From an uncultured Devosia sp. (GTDB lineage: Bacteria; Pseudomonadota; Alphaproteobacteria; Rhizobiales; Devosiaceae), in assembly GCA_913775215.1 (NCBI GenBank), contig CAJYKO010000336.1, positions 1 through 12,845 of the forward strand: DNA of 12,845 nucleotides. Direction: 5' to 3'. Numbering within the stretch: the first letter of the stretch is position 1; each line of letters begins with the position of its first letter. The translations under genes and the position numbers were made by a program. This document shows positions 1 through 6,622 of the stretch, piece by piece. The notes under the pieces are model-generated. The model searched no databases and had not been told where the DNA came from. It saw only the letters and a program-made list of their open reading frames with translations.

Positions 1-99
1 GGCGGTGATGCCGGCGCGGAGGCAGCCATCGACGGCTTCGGCAAATCCCCATTGCTGGCGTGTGGTCGCGAGATTGAGCGAAATTTTGCGGGTCGTCAT
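1..99 (-). CDS. Sugar phosphate isomerase/epimerase-like TIM-barrel protein (N-terminal fragment)
   Basis: Only the first 33 codons are in the window; the gene runs off the left edge. The N-terminus reads MTTRKISLNLATTRQQWGF, followed by EAVDGCLRAGI. This is the usual opening of the xylose-isomerase-like (AP endonuclease 2 fold) sugar phosphate isomerase/epimerase family, in which the first beta strand ('ISLN.AT') is followed by a helix that starts 'F.EAVDGC..AGI'. The ATG overlaps the stop of the upstream DUF993 gene in an ATGA arrangement (96-99), which implies translational coupling and a shared operon. It is probably the isomerase or epimerase step of the same catabolic route. The exact reaction cannot be told from 33 residues; the family call is fairly good and the function is open. 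Confidence 0.72.
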   Translation of the reverse strand, partial: MTTRKISLNLATTRQQWGFAEAVDGCLRAGITA

Positions 100-1265
100 G
101 CCGGAACTCCGTTTACCTGCAGCACAGCCTGCATGCGCGCTGTGGCGAGGTCGGGATCGGCGAGGACGCGGGCCTTGTCGGCAAGGCGGAAGAGTTCGGC
201 TAGGTGCTGGACCGAGCGCGTCGACTGCTGGCCGCCGATCATCTGGAAATGGTCTTGGAGGCCATTGAGATAGGCAAGGAAAACGACGCCGGTTTTATAA
301 AAGCGCGTCGGGGCCGCAAAGATATGGCGGCTGAGCGGCACGGTGGGTTCGAGGATGTCGAAGAATTTGTGGGTATTGCCTTCGCCGAGGGCTGCGAGAC
401 CGGCCGAGGCGGCGGGGGCGATGGCGTCGAAAATGCCGAGGAGGGCGTGTGAATAGCCTTCGGTGTCACCGGCGATGAGTTCGGCGTAATTGAAATCGTC
501 GCCGGTATACATCTTTACGTTGGCAGGCAGGCGGCGGCGCATGTTGATTTCCTTCTCGGCGGAGAGGAGGGAAATCTTGATGCCGTTGACCTTATCGGCA
601 TTGGCGGCGATGACGTCGAGGCAGGTGTCCATGGCCTTGTCGTGGTCGATATCGCCCCAATAGCCCTGCAGGGCCGGATCGAACATTTCGCCGAGCCAGT
701 GCATGATGACGGGCTGTTTGACGCTCGAAAGGACGTGGCCGTAGACGCGGGCGTAGTCGTCCGGGGATTTGGCGGCGGCGGCGAGGGCGCGCGAGGCCAT
801 GAGGATGACGCGGCCGCCCTGAGCTTCGACGAAGCCGACCTGCTCGTCATAGGCGCGGATGATATCGTCGATCGTGACGTCGGGGCCGGGGGCGAGGTGA
901 TCGGTGCCGGCGCCATAGGCGATGAGGCTATCGTCACGGGTCTTGGCTTCGGCCTGCGAGCGGCGGATCAGTTCCTGCGCCTCGGTCCAGGTCAGGCCCA
1001 TGCCGCGCTGGGCGGTCTCCATTGCTTCGGCAACGCCGAGGCCGAGATCCCACATGCGGTGGCGGAATTTGAGCGTCGTGTCCCAATCGATCGCTGGGGT
1101 CAGCCAGGGATCGTTGATCGCGAGGGGATCGGCCACGACATGGGCCGCCGAATAGGCGATGCGCGGAAAATCGGTCGCCTTGAATTTGACGAAGGGGATC
1201 GGGTCGCCGCTCAGAGTGTAGGGGCTGATCGAGCGGTCGGGATTGGGCAGGTTGATGGTCGGCAT
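96..1265 (-). CDS. DUF993 family protein, dihydrodipicolinate synthase-like (class I aldolase/lyase fold)
   Basis: 389 aa, recognised as the DUF993 branch of the DapA/N-acetylneuraminate lyase superfamily. These TIM-barrel enzymes form a Schiff base between a lysine and a 2-oxo acid or carbonyl substrate and carry out aldol or retro-aldol chemistry. Lys230 in 'NGIKISL' sits where the Schiff-base lysine lies in DapA (GIK). The DapA tyrosine motif YNVP is not seen; the matching strand instead reads 'PVIMHWLGEMFDP' (about 185-197), so the chemistry need not be DapA's. I chose the ATG at 1265 because a GGGGGAAG ribosome site lies 6 bases upstream; the in-frame ATG at 1283 falls inside that site. 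It lies 168 bp downstream of the Gfo/Idh gene, with a palindromic repeat between them, and overlaps the next gene by ATGA. Substrate unknown; a role in sugar or sugar-acid catabolism is inferred from neighbours. Confidence 0.85.
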   Translation of the reverse strand: MPTINLPNPDRSISPYTLSGDPIPFVKFKATDFPRIAYSAAHVVADPLAINDPWLTPAIDWDTTLKFRHRMWDLGLGVAEAMETAQRGMGLTWTEAQELIRRSQAEAKTRDDSLIAYGAGTDHLAPGPDVTIDDIIRAYDEQVGFVEAQGGRVILMASRALAAAAKSPDDYARVYGHVLSSVKQPVIMHWLGEMFDPALQGYWGDIDHDKAMDTCLDVIAANADKVNGIKISLLSAEKEINMRRRLPANVKMYTGDDFNYAELIAGDTEGYSHALLGIFDAIAPAASAGLAALGEGNTHKFFDILEPTVPLSRHIFAAPTRFYKTGVVFLAYLNGLQDHFQMIGGQQSTRSVQHLAELFRLADKARVLADPDLATARMQAVLQVNGVPA

Positions 1266-1274
1266 GGTGGGCTT

Positions 1275-1413
1275 CCCCCTCATCCGGCGCTGCGCGCCAC
1301 CTTCTCCCCGATGGGGAGAAGAATGGGCCGGCGGCCGTTCAAACGCGGTGCCCCCATTCCTCTCCCCATCGGGGAGAGGGTGGATCGGCCGGAGGCCGAG
1401 ACGGGTGAGGGGG
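1275..1413. repeat. Compound palindromic intergenic element (RIME-like)
   Basis: This 139-bp element fills the gap between two operon genes. Its outer arms are nearly perfect inverted repeats (CCCCCTCATCCG at 1275-1286 against CGGGTGAGGGGG at 1402-1413, 11 of 12 pairing). Inside are at least five small hairpins: GGCGC-tgc-GCGCC (1287-1299), a 9-bp stem with GAT loop (1301-1321), GGCC-ggc-GGCC (1326-1336), a 9-bp stem with ATC loop (1359-1379) and CGGCC-gga-GGCCG (1386-1398). The order is mirror-symmetric, so it looks like two copies of one unit facing each other. Similar CCCTCATCCG / CTTCTCCCC elements are widespread between genes in Rhizobiales (RIME-type repeats). As part of the operon transcript it may stabilise or partly terminate the message; that role is inferred. 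Confidence 0.85.
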
Positions 1414-1433
1414 TGTTTCCCGTCCGGCGCTGA

Positions 1434-2585
1434 TCAAAATTCCAGCTTCGGAACATCGAGCCAGCGGCGTTCGGCCCAGCTTTTCAGACCGAGTTCGGCA
1501 AGTTGCACACCCTTGGCGCCGGCTTCGAGGCCATATTCCCATGGCGCGTCTTCGGCGACGTGGCGGAGGAACATTTCCCACTGGACCTTGAAGCCGTTGT
1601 CGGCTGGCCAGTTGTCGGGGACTTCTTCCCAGTCGTTGAAGAAATTCATGGTCTGGGGCTGATCGGGGTTCCAGACCGGCTTGGGCGTGTTGACGCGATG
1701 CTGGGTCCAGCATTTGTGGAGACCGGCAACGGCGGAGCCGTGGGTGCCGTCGACATGGAAGGTGACGAGATCGTCGCGGCGGACGCGGGTGGTCCAGCTC
1801 GAATTGATCTGGGCGATCACGCCGCCTTCGAGTTCGAAGGTTGCGTAAGCGGCGTCATCGGTGTCGGCAGTGTAGCGCTGGCCGTTTTCATCGACGCGGC
1901 TCGGAATATGGGTGGCGCCGAGGCAGGACACGGCCTGCACTTCTCCGAAAAGATTGTCGAGCACATAGCGCCAGTGGCAGAGCATATCGAGGATGATGCC
2001 GCCGCCATCGGCCTTGCGATAGTTCCAGCTCGGGCGCTGCGCCTTCTGCCAGTCGCCTTCAAAGACCCAATAGCCGAACTCGCCGCGGACCGAGAGGATG
2101 TCGCCGAAGAAGCCGGAATCTTTCAGCATCTTGATCTTCATCAGGCCCGGCAGGAAGAGCTTGTCCTGAACGACGCCATGCTTGAGGCCGGAGGCGCGGG
2201 CGGTCTTGGCGAGATTGACGGCGACTTCGAGATCGTCGGAGGTCGGCTTTTCGCAATAGACGTTCTTGCCGGCAGCGAGGGCCTTTTCGAGGAGACCGGC
2301 GCGCATCAGCGTGGTGCCGGCATCGAAAAAGATCGTGTCATCGGGATTGGCGAGGGCGGCGTCGAGATCGGTGCCCCAACGCGCGATATTGTGCTTCTTG
2401 GCGAGGCGTTCGATCTTGTCGGCATCGCGGCCGACGATGATCGGGTCGACGACGAGGCGATCGCCGTTCTTGAGCGCAATACCGCCCTGGTCGCGAATGG
2501 CGAGAATGGAGCGCACCAGATGCTGGTTATAGCCCATGCGCCCCGTGACGCCATGCATGATGATGCCGATGCGTTGTTCCGCCAT
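1434..2585 (-). CDS. Gfo/Idh/MocA family oxidoreductase
   Basis: 383 aa, NAD(P)-dependent dehydrogenase of the glucose-fructose oxidoreductase / inositol dehydrogenase family, cytosolic, probably oxidising or reducing a sugar, polyol or keto-sugar. The N-terminal Rossmann domain (1-130) has 'HGVTGRMG' (11-18) as the dinucleotide loop and 'CEKP' (111-114), the family lysine motif. The C-terminal domain carries 'GGGIILDMLCHW' (194-205) with Asp200 and His204, the usual catalytic-site pair. The ATG at 2585 follows a clear GGAGGAG site; an in-frame ATG at 2657 lies upstream of a plausible promoter and was rejected. It is the first gene of the operon with DUF993 and the TIM-barrel protein, and is divergent from the TetR gene. 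The GVTGRMG loop is closer to the DapB signature than to the usual GxGxxG, which is curious beside a DapA-like enzyme. Substrate not identifiable. Confidence 0.9.
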   Translation of the reverse strand: MAEQRIGIIMHGVTGRMGYNQHLVRSILAIRDQGGIALKNGDRLVVDPIIVGRDADKIERLAKKHNIARWGTDLDAALANPDDTIFFDAGTTLMRAGLLEKALAAGKNVYCEKPTSDDLEVAVNLAKTARASGLKHGVVQDKLFLPGLMKIKMLKDSGFFGDILSVRGEFGYWVFEGDWQKAQRPSWNYRKADGGGIILDMLCHWRYVLDNLFGEVQAVSCLGATHIPSRVDENGQRYTADTDDAAYATFELEGGVIAQINSSWTTRVRRDDLVTFHVDGTHGSAVAGLHKCWTQHRVNTPKPVWNPDQPQTMNFFNDWEEVPDNWPADNGFKVQWEMFLRHVAEDAPWEYGLEAGAKGVQLAELGLKSWAERRWLDVPKLEF

Positions 2586-2610
2586 ATGCTCCTCCGGCCG
2601 CTTCTGCGGT

Positions 2611-2630
2611 GTAACTGACTGGTTACTTAG
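2611..2630. promoter_or_regulatory. Candidate operator 1 (GTAAC-N6-GTTAC plus GTTACTTAG)
   Basis: GTAAC at 2611-2615 and GTTAC at 2622-2626 form a 5-bp inverted repeat with a 6-bp spacer, a size that suits a TetR dimer. The right arm runs on as GTTACTTAG, which is repeated exactly at 2700-2708. The site covers the -10 and likely start point of the minus-strand operon. Binding by the adjacent TetR protein is an inference from position. Confidence 0.45.
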
Positions 2631-2657
2631 ATACAGAGGGTTTGGGGCTGGCGTCAA
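2628..2657 (-). promoter_or_regulatory. Candidate promoter of the Gfo/Idh-DUF993 operon
   Basis: Reading the minus strand, TTGACG (2657-2652) is followed after 18 bp by TATCTA (2633-2628), a sigma70-like pair ending about 42 bases before the ATG at 2585. The -10 overlaps one copy of the GTTACTTAG repeat (2622-2630), so a protein bound there would block the promoter. The -35 is a 5/6 match and the -10 only 3/6, so the prediction is moderate. Confidence 0.45.
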
Positions 2658-2699
2658 GCGGGCAAGTGCATGGCGACAGGAATGAGATGGGACCGGAAA

Positions 2700-2739
2700 G
2701 TTACTTAGGGTTGACAGCGGTCATCGGTCAAACCAGACT
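2700..2739 (+). promoter_or_regulatory. Candidate tetR promoter with second GTTACTTAG copy
   Basis: GTTACTTAG (2700-2708) is followed two bases later by a perfect TTGACA (2711-2716). A weak -10, CAGACT (2734-2739), lies 17 bp further on. The left palindromic arm seen in operator 1 is degenerate here (GGGAC in place of GTAAC). The arrangement would let one regulator act on both divergent promoters. The long leader to the GTG at 2855 contains no other recognisable element. Confidence 0.35.
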
Positions 2740-2854
2740 CCTGCCCATGGTGCTGGCTGGAGGAGGTGGCATCGGGCGCACTGCCGCCGCTTTACCGGTG
2801 CTTTGGCGACTGCTATCGGCCTAGTCATTCCTTCTCGCGTCCCAAGAGGCAGGC

Positions 2855-3535
2855 GTGTCAGACATCAAAACAGCAGACATCGACATGCCGGCCGAAACCG
2901 CACCGAAGCGGACGCGCAATTCGGCCAAGACCAAGGCTTCGATCCTTTCGGCAGCACGGGTGGAATTTGCTGATCGCGGCTTTGAAGGGGCGCGCGTGGA
3001 CGCCATTGCGGAAAGGGCAGGGGCGAACAAGCGGCTGCTCTATCATTATTTTGGTAACAAGGAAGACCTCTACCGGGCGGTGCTGCTCGACGCCTATCAG
3101 GAAATCCGGCGGGGAGAGCGGGCGCTGAGCCTTGATCAATATGATCCGATCCAGGCCATGGACCGGCTGGTGCGCTTCACCTTCCGGCATTTTCTCGCCA
3201 ATCCTTGGTTTCCGCGGCTGCTTGGCACGGAAAACATCGAGAATGCGCGGTTTTTGAAGACGCTCCCCGACATCAAGGCGCTGCATTCACCCCTTGTCGG
3301 ACAGATCGCGCAGATCATCGAGCGGGGAAACGCAGAGGGGCTGTTTCGGCGCGATGTCGATCCCGTGCAGCTTTATATTTCAGTTGCGGCGCTCGGGTTT
3401 TTCTATGTCTCAAACACGGCGACGCTCTCGGTCATCTTTGAGCGGGACCTGTCGAGCGTTGCGATGGTGCAGGAGCGCGAGGCGCATGCCGTGCAGATGG
3501 TGCTCGACTATCTGCGCATGAAGGCCAATGGCTGA
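2855..3535 (+). CDS. TetR/AcrR family transcriptional regulator
   Basis: 226 aa, a normal length for TetR repressors. An N-terminal TetR DNA-binding domain follows a charged leader: helix 1 'SILSAARVEFADRGFEGA' (about 29-46), then the helix-turn-helix 'VDAIAERAGANKRLLYHYF' (48-66) and the signature 'GNKEDLYRAVL'. The C-terminal ligand domain has 'NPWFPRLLGTENIENARFL', typical of the NicS-like TetR_C group, which often senses small aromatic or other catabolic ligands. The start is GTG with AGAGG five bases upstream; the ATG ten codons later lacks a better site. It is divergent from the Gfo/Idh operon with two GTTACTTAG repeats between them, so it most likely represses that operon and itself until the substrate or an intermediate binds. 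The ligand is unknown. Confidence 0.92.
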   Translation: MSDIKTADIDMPAETAPKRTRNSAKTKASILSAARVEFADRGFEGARVDAIAERAGANKRLLYHYFGNKEDLYRAVLLDAYQEIRRGERALSLDQYDPIQAMDRLVRFTFRHFLANPWFPRLLGTENIENARFLKTLPDIKALHSPLVGQIAQIIERGNAEGLFRRDVDPVQLYISVAALGFFYVSNTATLSVIFERDLSSVAMVQEREAHAVQMVLDYLRMKANG

Positions 3536-3556
3536 TCGGCCAATCGCCCTAAAGCG

Positions 3557-4699
3557 TCAAACGCCAAGCTGAAACCGCTCGAAGCGTCCAAGTTCTTCGT
3601 TGACCCGCACCTTCTCCTCGGCTCCGATCTCTTCGATCCAGTTCCACTTCTGCACCAGTAGTTTTCCCGCAGCCCGGTCTGTCTTGAGGTCCACTGCCGC
3701 GACGACCCGATCGCCCACGAGTACAGGCAGGGCGAAGTAGCCAAAGCGGCGCTTGGCGGCAGGCACATAGGCTTCGAACAGGTGGTCGTAGCCGAAGAAG
3801 AGATTGAGCCGCTTGCGCTGGATGATCAGAGGGTCGAAGGGGGAGAGGATATGGACGGTGTCGCTGCGCGCCATTTCCGTGTCCAGGGTCTTGGGCTCTG
3901 CCCAATGCGGTACTTTTTCAGCACCCTCTATGGTGATTGGCACCAATTGCCGCCGCTTTACCCGCGCTTCGATCAGTTCGCGGATTGCCGGCTTGGCCTT
4001 GGCATTAAGGTGGCAGATCGAATCAAGGCTGACGATGCCCTGGCTTCGTAATGCACGGTCCAAGAGATAGGCTGTCACCTGGTTGTCCGTCGCCGGCTTC
4101 GGCGCGCGCTCCCAGCCAAAATGCCGCTCCATCAGGTCATAGGTCTTGACCATGCCGTTGCGGGCCGAGATCACCACATGGCCCTGATAGAACATCAATT
4201 GCAGGACGCGCTTGGATGGCTTGCGACTGGCCCAGGGATGGGTCTTGTCGACGAGCTCGTCGTCATCGATGTCGCGGATCGAGAGGGGTCCCTCGTCCCG
4301 CAAGCGCCGTTTCATGGCGCCGATTTCCTTGGCGGTGACTGAACCAAACCAGGCGCTCGGATTGTCTCTATAGGCCCGCATGGCGGGCAGGAAATACCGC
4401 AAATCGCTCGCCGGGACATAGCTGAGCGCATGCGTCCAGTATTCGATCACGCTTTTATCGCCACTTTGCAGCTGCGCGAGATCGCTGCGGCGATAATCGG
4501 GAATGCGGGAAAAAAGGATGTGATGGTGGCAGCGCTCGATGACATTGATCGTGTCGATCTGCACATAGCCAAGATGGGCGATGGCGGCTTGGACTGCTGC
4601 CGGGCCTGCGCCAAATGGAACAGGCGAATCAAGCCGCTGTGCCGCCATCCAGATGGCGCGCCCCTTGGCCTGAGACATGGTGTAGACCGATTGTGCCAC
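3557..4699 (-). CDS. ycaQ: YcaQ-type DNA glycosylase (winged-helix, HTH_42 family)
   Basis: About 380 aa, matching the YcaQ/AlkZ-like family (formerly DUF1006), whose E. coli member unhooks interstrand crosslinks and removes N7-alkylated purines. The catalytic-type QxD motif is present in 'GYVQIDTINVIERCHHH' as Gln47-Ile-Asp49, and the family HHH follows at 58-60. Other family stretches are 'HALSYVP', 'THPWASRKPSKRVLQLMFYQG' region and 'LSPFDPLIIQRKRLNLFFGY' near the C-terminus. I prefer the GTG at 4699: it has GAGGGG seven bases upstream and a weak promoter-like TATTGT at 4731-4726 just before it. An ATG at 4744 would add 15 residues and one at 4678 would remove 7; neither has a good ribosome site. 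It meets the TetR gene tail to tail with only 21 bp between. Repair of alkylation damage is inferred from family. Confidence 0.88.
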   Translation of the reverse strand: MAQSVYTMSQAKGRAIWMAAQRLDSPVPFGAGPAAVQAAIAHLGYVQIDTINVIERCHHHILFSRIPDYRRSDLAQLQSGDKSVIEYWTHALSYVPASDLRYFLPAMRAYRDNPSAWFGSVTAKEIGAMKRRLRDEGPLSIRDIDDDELVDKTHPWASRKPSKRVLQLMFYQGHVVISARNGMVKTYDLMERHFGWERAPKPATDNQVTAYLLDRALRSQGIVSLDSICHLNAKAKPAIRELIEARVKRRQLVPITIEGAEKVPHWAEPKTLDTEMARSDTVHILSPFDPLIIQRKRLNLFFGYDHLFEAYVPAAKRRFGYFALPVLVGDRVVAAVDLKTDRAAGKLLVQKWNWIEEIGAEEKVRVNEELGRFERFQLGV

Positions 4700-4796
4700 G
4701 CCGTTTCCCCTCAAATCACAGGGGAACAATAGAGGAACGACCATTCCGGGGAAACCCGATTTCGCCGCATGAACGGGATCGACGAGCGGGGATCAA

Positions 4797-5057
4797 TCAG
4801 GTGCTTGGTGTATCCGAGAGGCGCGATTTCAAACGACCGACGATTTTGGCGGCCTTGACCATCAGGGCGAGATCGACATCGCCGTCATCCATGCCGTCCT
4901 CGCGCTGAACCCAGGCGGGAATAATCAGTTCGTGACGCTGTTCCTGCCCATCGATGATCTCGGTCAAGACGGCGCGCACCTTGCCCGTCACGCGATTTTC
5001 GAGCCGCGGATGGTCATGGCGTTCGGCCAGAGCGATGTCGATTAATTCAAGACTCAT
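4797..5057 (-). CDS. Hypothetical protein, 86 aa
   Basis: I do not recognise this protein. It begins MSLELIDIALAERHDHPRLE and is soluble, acidic in the middle ('REDGMDDGDVDLALM', about 51-65) and basic at the end ('KAAKIVGRLKSRL'). The pattern 'VTGKVRAVLTEIIDGQEQRHELIIPAWV' suggests two or three beta strands followed by a C-terminal helix. No signal peptide, membrane segment or metal motif is visible. The ATG at 5057 has GGAG 8 bases upstream; a longer frame to 5159 adds 34 low-quality residues that cross the hairpin after pncB, so I rejected it. It lies 128 bp after pncB and 97 bp before ycaQ on the same strand. That the gene is real is supported by the ribosome site and coherent composition, but there is no family evidence. 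Confidence 0.6.
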   Translation of the reverse strand: MSLELIDIALAERHDHPRLENRVTGKVRAVLTEIIDGQEQRHELIIPAWVQREDGMDDGDVDLALMVKAAKIVGRLKSRLSDTPST

Positions 5058-5151
5058 ATTCGGCTCCGCGGGAGAGCCCCCGCCACCGAAACTGGCCCTA
5101 GATGGTTCATGCGGCGTTAATGCGTCCAAGCCGCGCGCCGTTGTCCACAGG

Positions 5152-5179
5152 CGGGCCAATAACCTCGATTATAGGCCCG
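5152..5179. terminator. Hairpin downstream of pncB, probable terminator
   Basis: CGGGCC (5152-5157) pairs with GGCCCG (5174-5179); after one A-A mismatch a further four A-T pairs form, leaving a 6-base loop. It begins 7 bases past the pncB stop. On the minus strand the hairpin is preceded by GAAAATAA but not followed by a U-run, whereas on the plus strand it is followed by TTATTTTC. It therefore looks like a better plus-strand terminator, although no plus-strand gene precedes it. Confidence 0.45.
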
Positions 5180-5185
5180 TTATTT

Positions 5186-6493
5186 TCAGACGCGCACCGC
5201 GTGTTCGACGCGGCCGGCATCGCCGAACACCCGAATATAACGCTCGATTTCGCTCTTCTCGCCCGTTGCCTTGGCGGGATTGTCCGAGAGCTTTACCGCC
5301 GGGCGCCCATTGGCTGTCGAGACCTTGGCAACGATCGAAATCGGATCGAGCTGGGGGTTATGAACGGGCGCGCAGCCCTCGAAATCATTGGTGAGATTGG
5401 TGCCCCAGCCAAAGCTCATGCGCACGCGGCCATCGAAATGGAGATAGGCCTCTTCGATCATGTCGACATCGAGCCCATCGGAGAAAATCAGCAGCTTTTC
5501 CTTGGGGTCGCGGCCTCGGCTTTCCCAGAATTTGATGATGCGCTCCCCGCCCTCGATAGCAGGCGCCGAATCAGGGCGGAAGCCGGTCCAGTCCGCCACC
5601 CAATCGGGCGCATCGCGGAGGAAGGCATCCGTGCCGAACGCATCGGGCAGGACGATGAGCAGATTGCCGCCATAATAGCTCTTCCAATCCTGGAGCACCC
5701 GATAGGGCGCCTCGCGCAATTCCTCGTCCGAGCGCGCGAGCGCGGCCAGCACCATGGGCAGTTCGTGGGCATTGGTGCCCAGGGCTTCGAGGTCGGTATC
5801 CATGGCCAATTTGACATTGGAGGTACCGGTGAAATTTTCTCCGATCCCTTCCTTGAGTGCTTCGACGCACCAGCGCTGCCAGAGGAAGGAATGGCGCCGT
5901 CTGGTGCCGAAATCGGAAATCTTGAGATCGGGCAGCTTTTTCAGTCGCTCGACCTTTTCCCACATCTTGGCCTTGGCGCGGGCATAGACGACATCGAGCA
6001 CGAAGGGGCCATAGCTTTTCATCGCGGCGCGGCTGCGCAATTCGTTGATGATCGCGAGGGCCGGGATTTCCCACATCGAGGTTTCGAGCCAGAGCCCGGG
6101 AAATTCGAGCACGAATTGGCCATCGCGCTTTTCGAGGCGATATTCCGGCAGCTGGAAATTTTCGAGCCAGCGCAGGAAGCCGGGCTGGAAAATCTGCTTG
6201 GAGCCATAAAAGGTATTACCGGCCAGCCAGATCATTTCCTTCTTGGCGACGCGCAGCGTGCGGCAATGATCGAGCTGGGCCCGCAATTCCTCGATGTCGA
6301 TTTCTTCGGCAAGCTTGACCGACTTGGTGCGGTTGATCAGCGAGAAGGTGGCCTCGACCTTGGGATAAAGGCCCCAGATCATCTGCAGCATGAGAAGCTT
6401 ATAGAAGTCTGTATCGAGCAGACTTCGTACAATCGGGTCGAGCTTCCAGGTGTGGTTGTAAACCCGGCGGGCAATATCGGTGTAAGTAGCCAT
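5186..6493 (-). CDS. pncB: Nicotinate phosphoribosyltransferase
   Basis: 435 aa, the usual length of proteobacterial PncB. The cytosolic enzyme joins nicotinate to PRPP, with ATP hydrolysis, to make nicotinate mononucleotide, the entry step of the Preiss-Handler NAD salvage route. Family landmarks appear in order: 'SLLDTDFYKLLMLQ' (24-37), 'TFYGSKQIF' (94-102), 'SDFGTRRRHSF' (193-203), 'GTSNVKLA' (223-230), 'GTNAHELPM' (239-247), 'LLIVLPDAFGTDAFL', and 'FSDGLD' with 'FGWGTNLTND' near the phosphate site. His243 in GTNAHE matches the histidine that is phosphorylated in the Salmonella enzyme. The ATG at 6493 is preceded by GGGGACGAG. A hairpin follows the stop, and the upstream neighbour is divergent, so the gene appears to stand alone. 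I see no recognisable NAD-responsive operator in the 129-bp upstream gap. Confidence 0.97.
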   Translation of the reverse strand: MATYTDIARRVYNHTWKLDPIVRSLLDTDFYKLLMLQMIWGLYPKVEATFSLINRTKSVKLAEEIDIEELRAQLDHCRTLRVAKKEMIWLAGNTFYGSKQIFQPGFLRWLENFQLPEYRLEKRDGQFVLEFPGLWLETSMWEIPALAIINELRSRAAMKSYGPFVLDVVYARAKAKMWEKVERLKKLPDLKISDFGTRRRHSFLWQRWCVEALKEGIGENFTGTSNVKLAMDTDLEALGTNAHELPMVLAALARSDEELREAPYRVLQDWKSYYGGNLLIVLPDAFGTDAFLRDAPDWVADWTGFRPDSAPAIEGGERIIKFWESRGRDPKEKLLIFSDGLDVDMIEEAYLHFDGRVRMSFGWGTNLTNDFEGCAPVHNPQLDPISIVAKVSTANGRPAVKLSDNPAKATGEKSEIERYIRVFGDAGRVEHAVRV

Positions 6494-6622
6494 CTCGTCC
6501 CCAATCAGCGCACGTCTTCTAGCGTGCCCGCCGGCGGATTGATACGGCTTTTCCCACTGCGACAGTGCTGCCCTTGCTGACCCGCCACGCTTGGGTTAAG
6601 CGATGGCTCAAAGGGAGACGCC

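Noticed and set aside
642..1433. 263-codon plus-strand frame opposite the DUF993 gene
   Set aside because: Shadow frame that also runs through the palindromic repeat; no ribosome site or recognisable domain.
1503..2618. 371-codon plus-strand frame opposite the Gfo/Idh gene
   Set aside because: GC-rich antisense shadow, Gly/Ala/Glu/Asp-heavy with no motif, whereas the minus-strand frame is a clear Gfo/Idh protein.
5141..5149. TTGTCCACA, similar to a DnaA box
   Set aside because: Single copy with one mismatch, no cluster, and no replication genes or AT-rich region nearby.
6510..6527. Small GCACG/CGTGC hairpin in the pncB leader, considered as a riboswitch
   Set aside because: Only five base pairs with an 8-base loop; no known riboswitch architecture fits in the short leader.
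5102..6580. 492-codon open frame on the plus strand opposite pncB
   Set aside because: It is the antisense shadow of pncB; the minus-strand protein has all PncB motifs and the plus product shows no recognisable domain.
6570..6605. Possible CueR-type copper operator upstream of the copper block
   Set aside because: CCTTG-like pieces occur but there is no dyad with the spacing of a MerR-family site; only a very weak -35/-10 pair is present.
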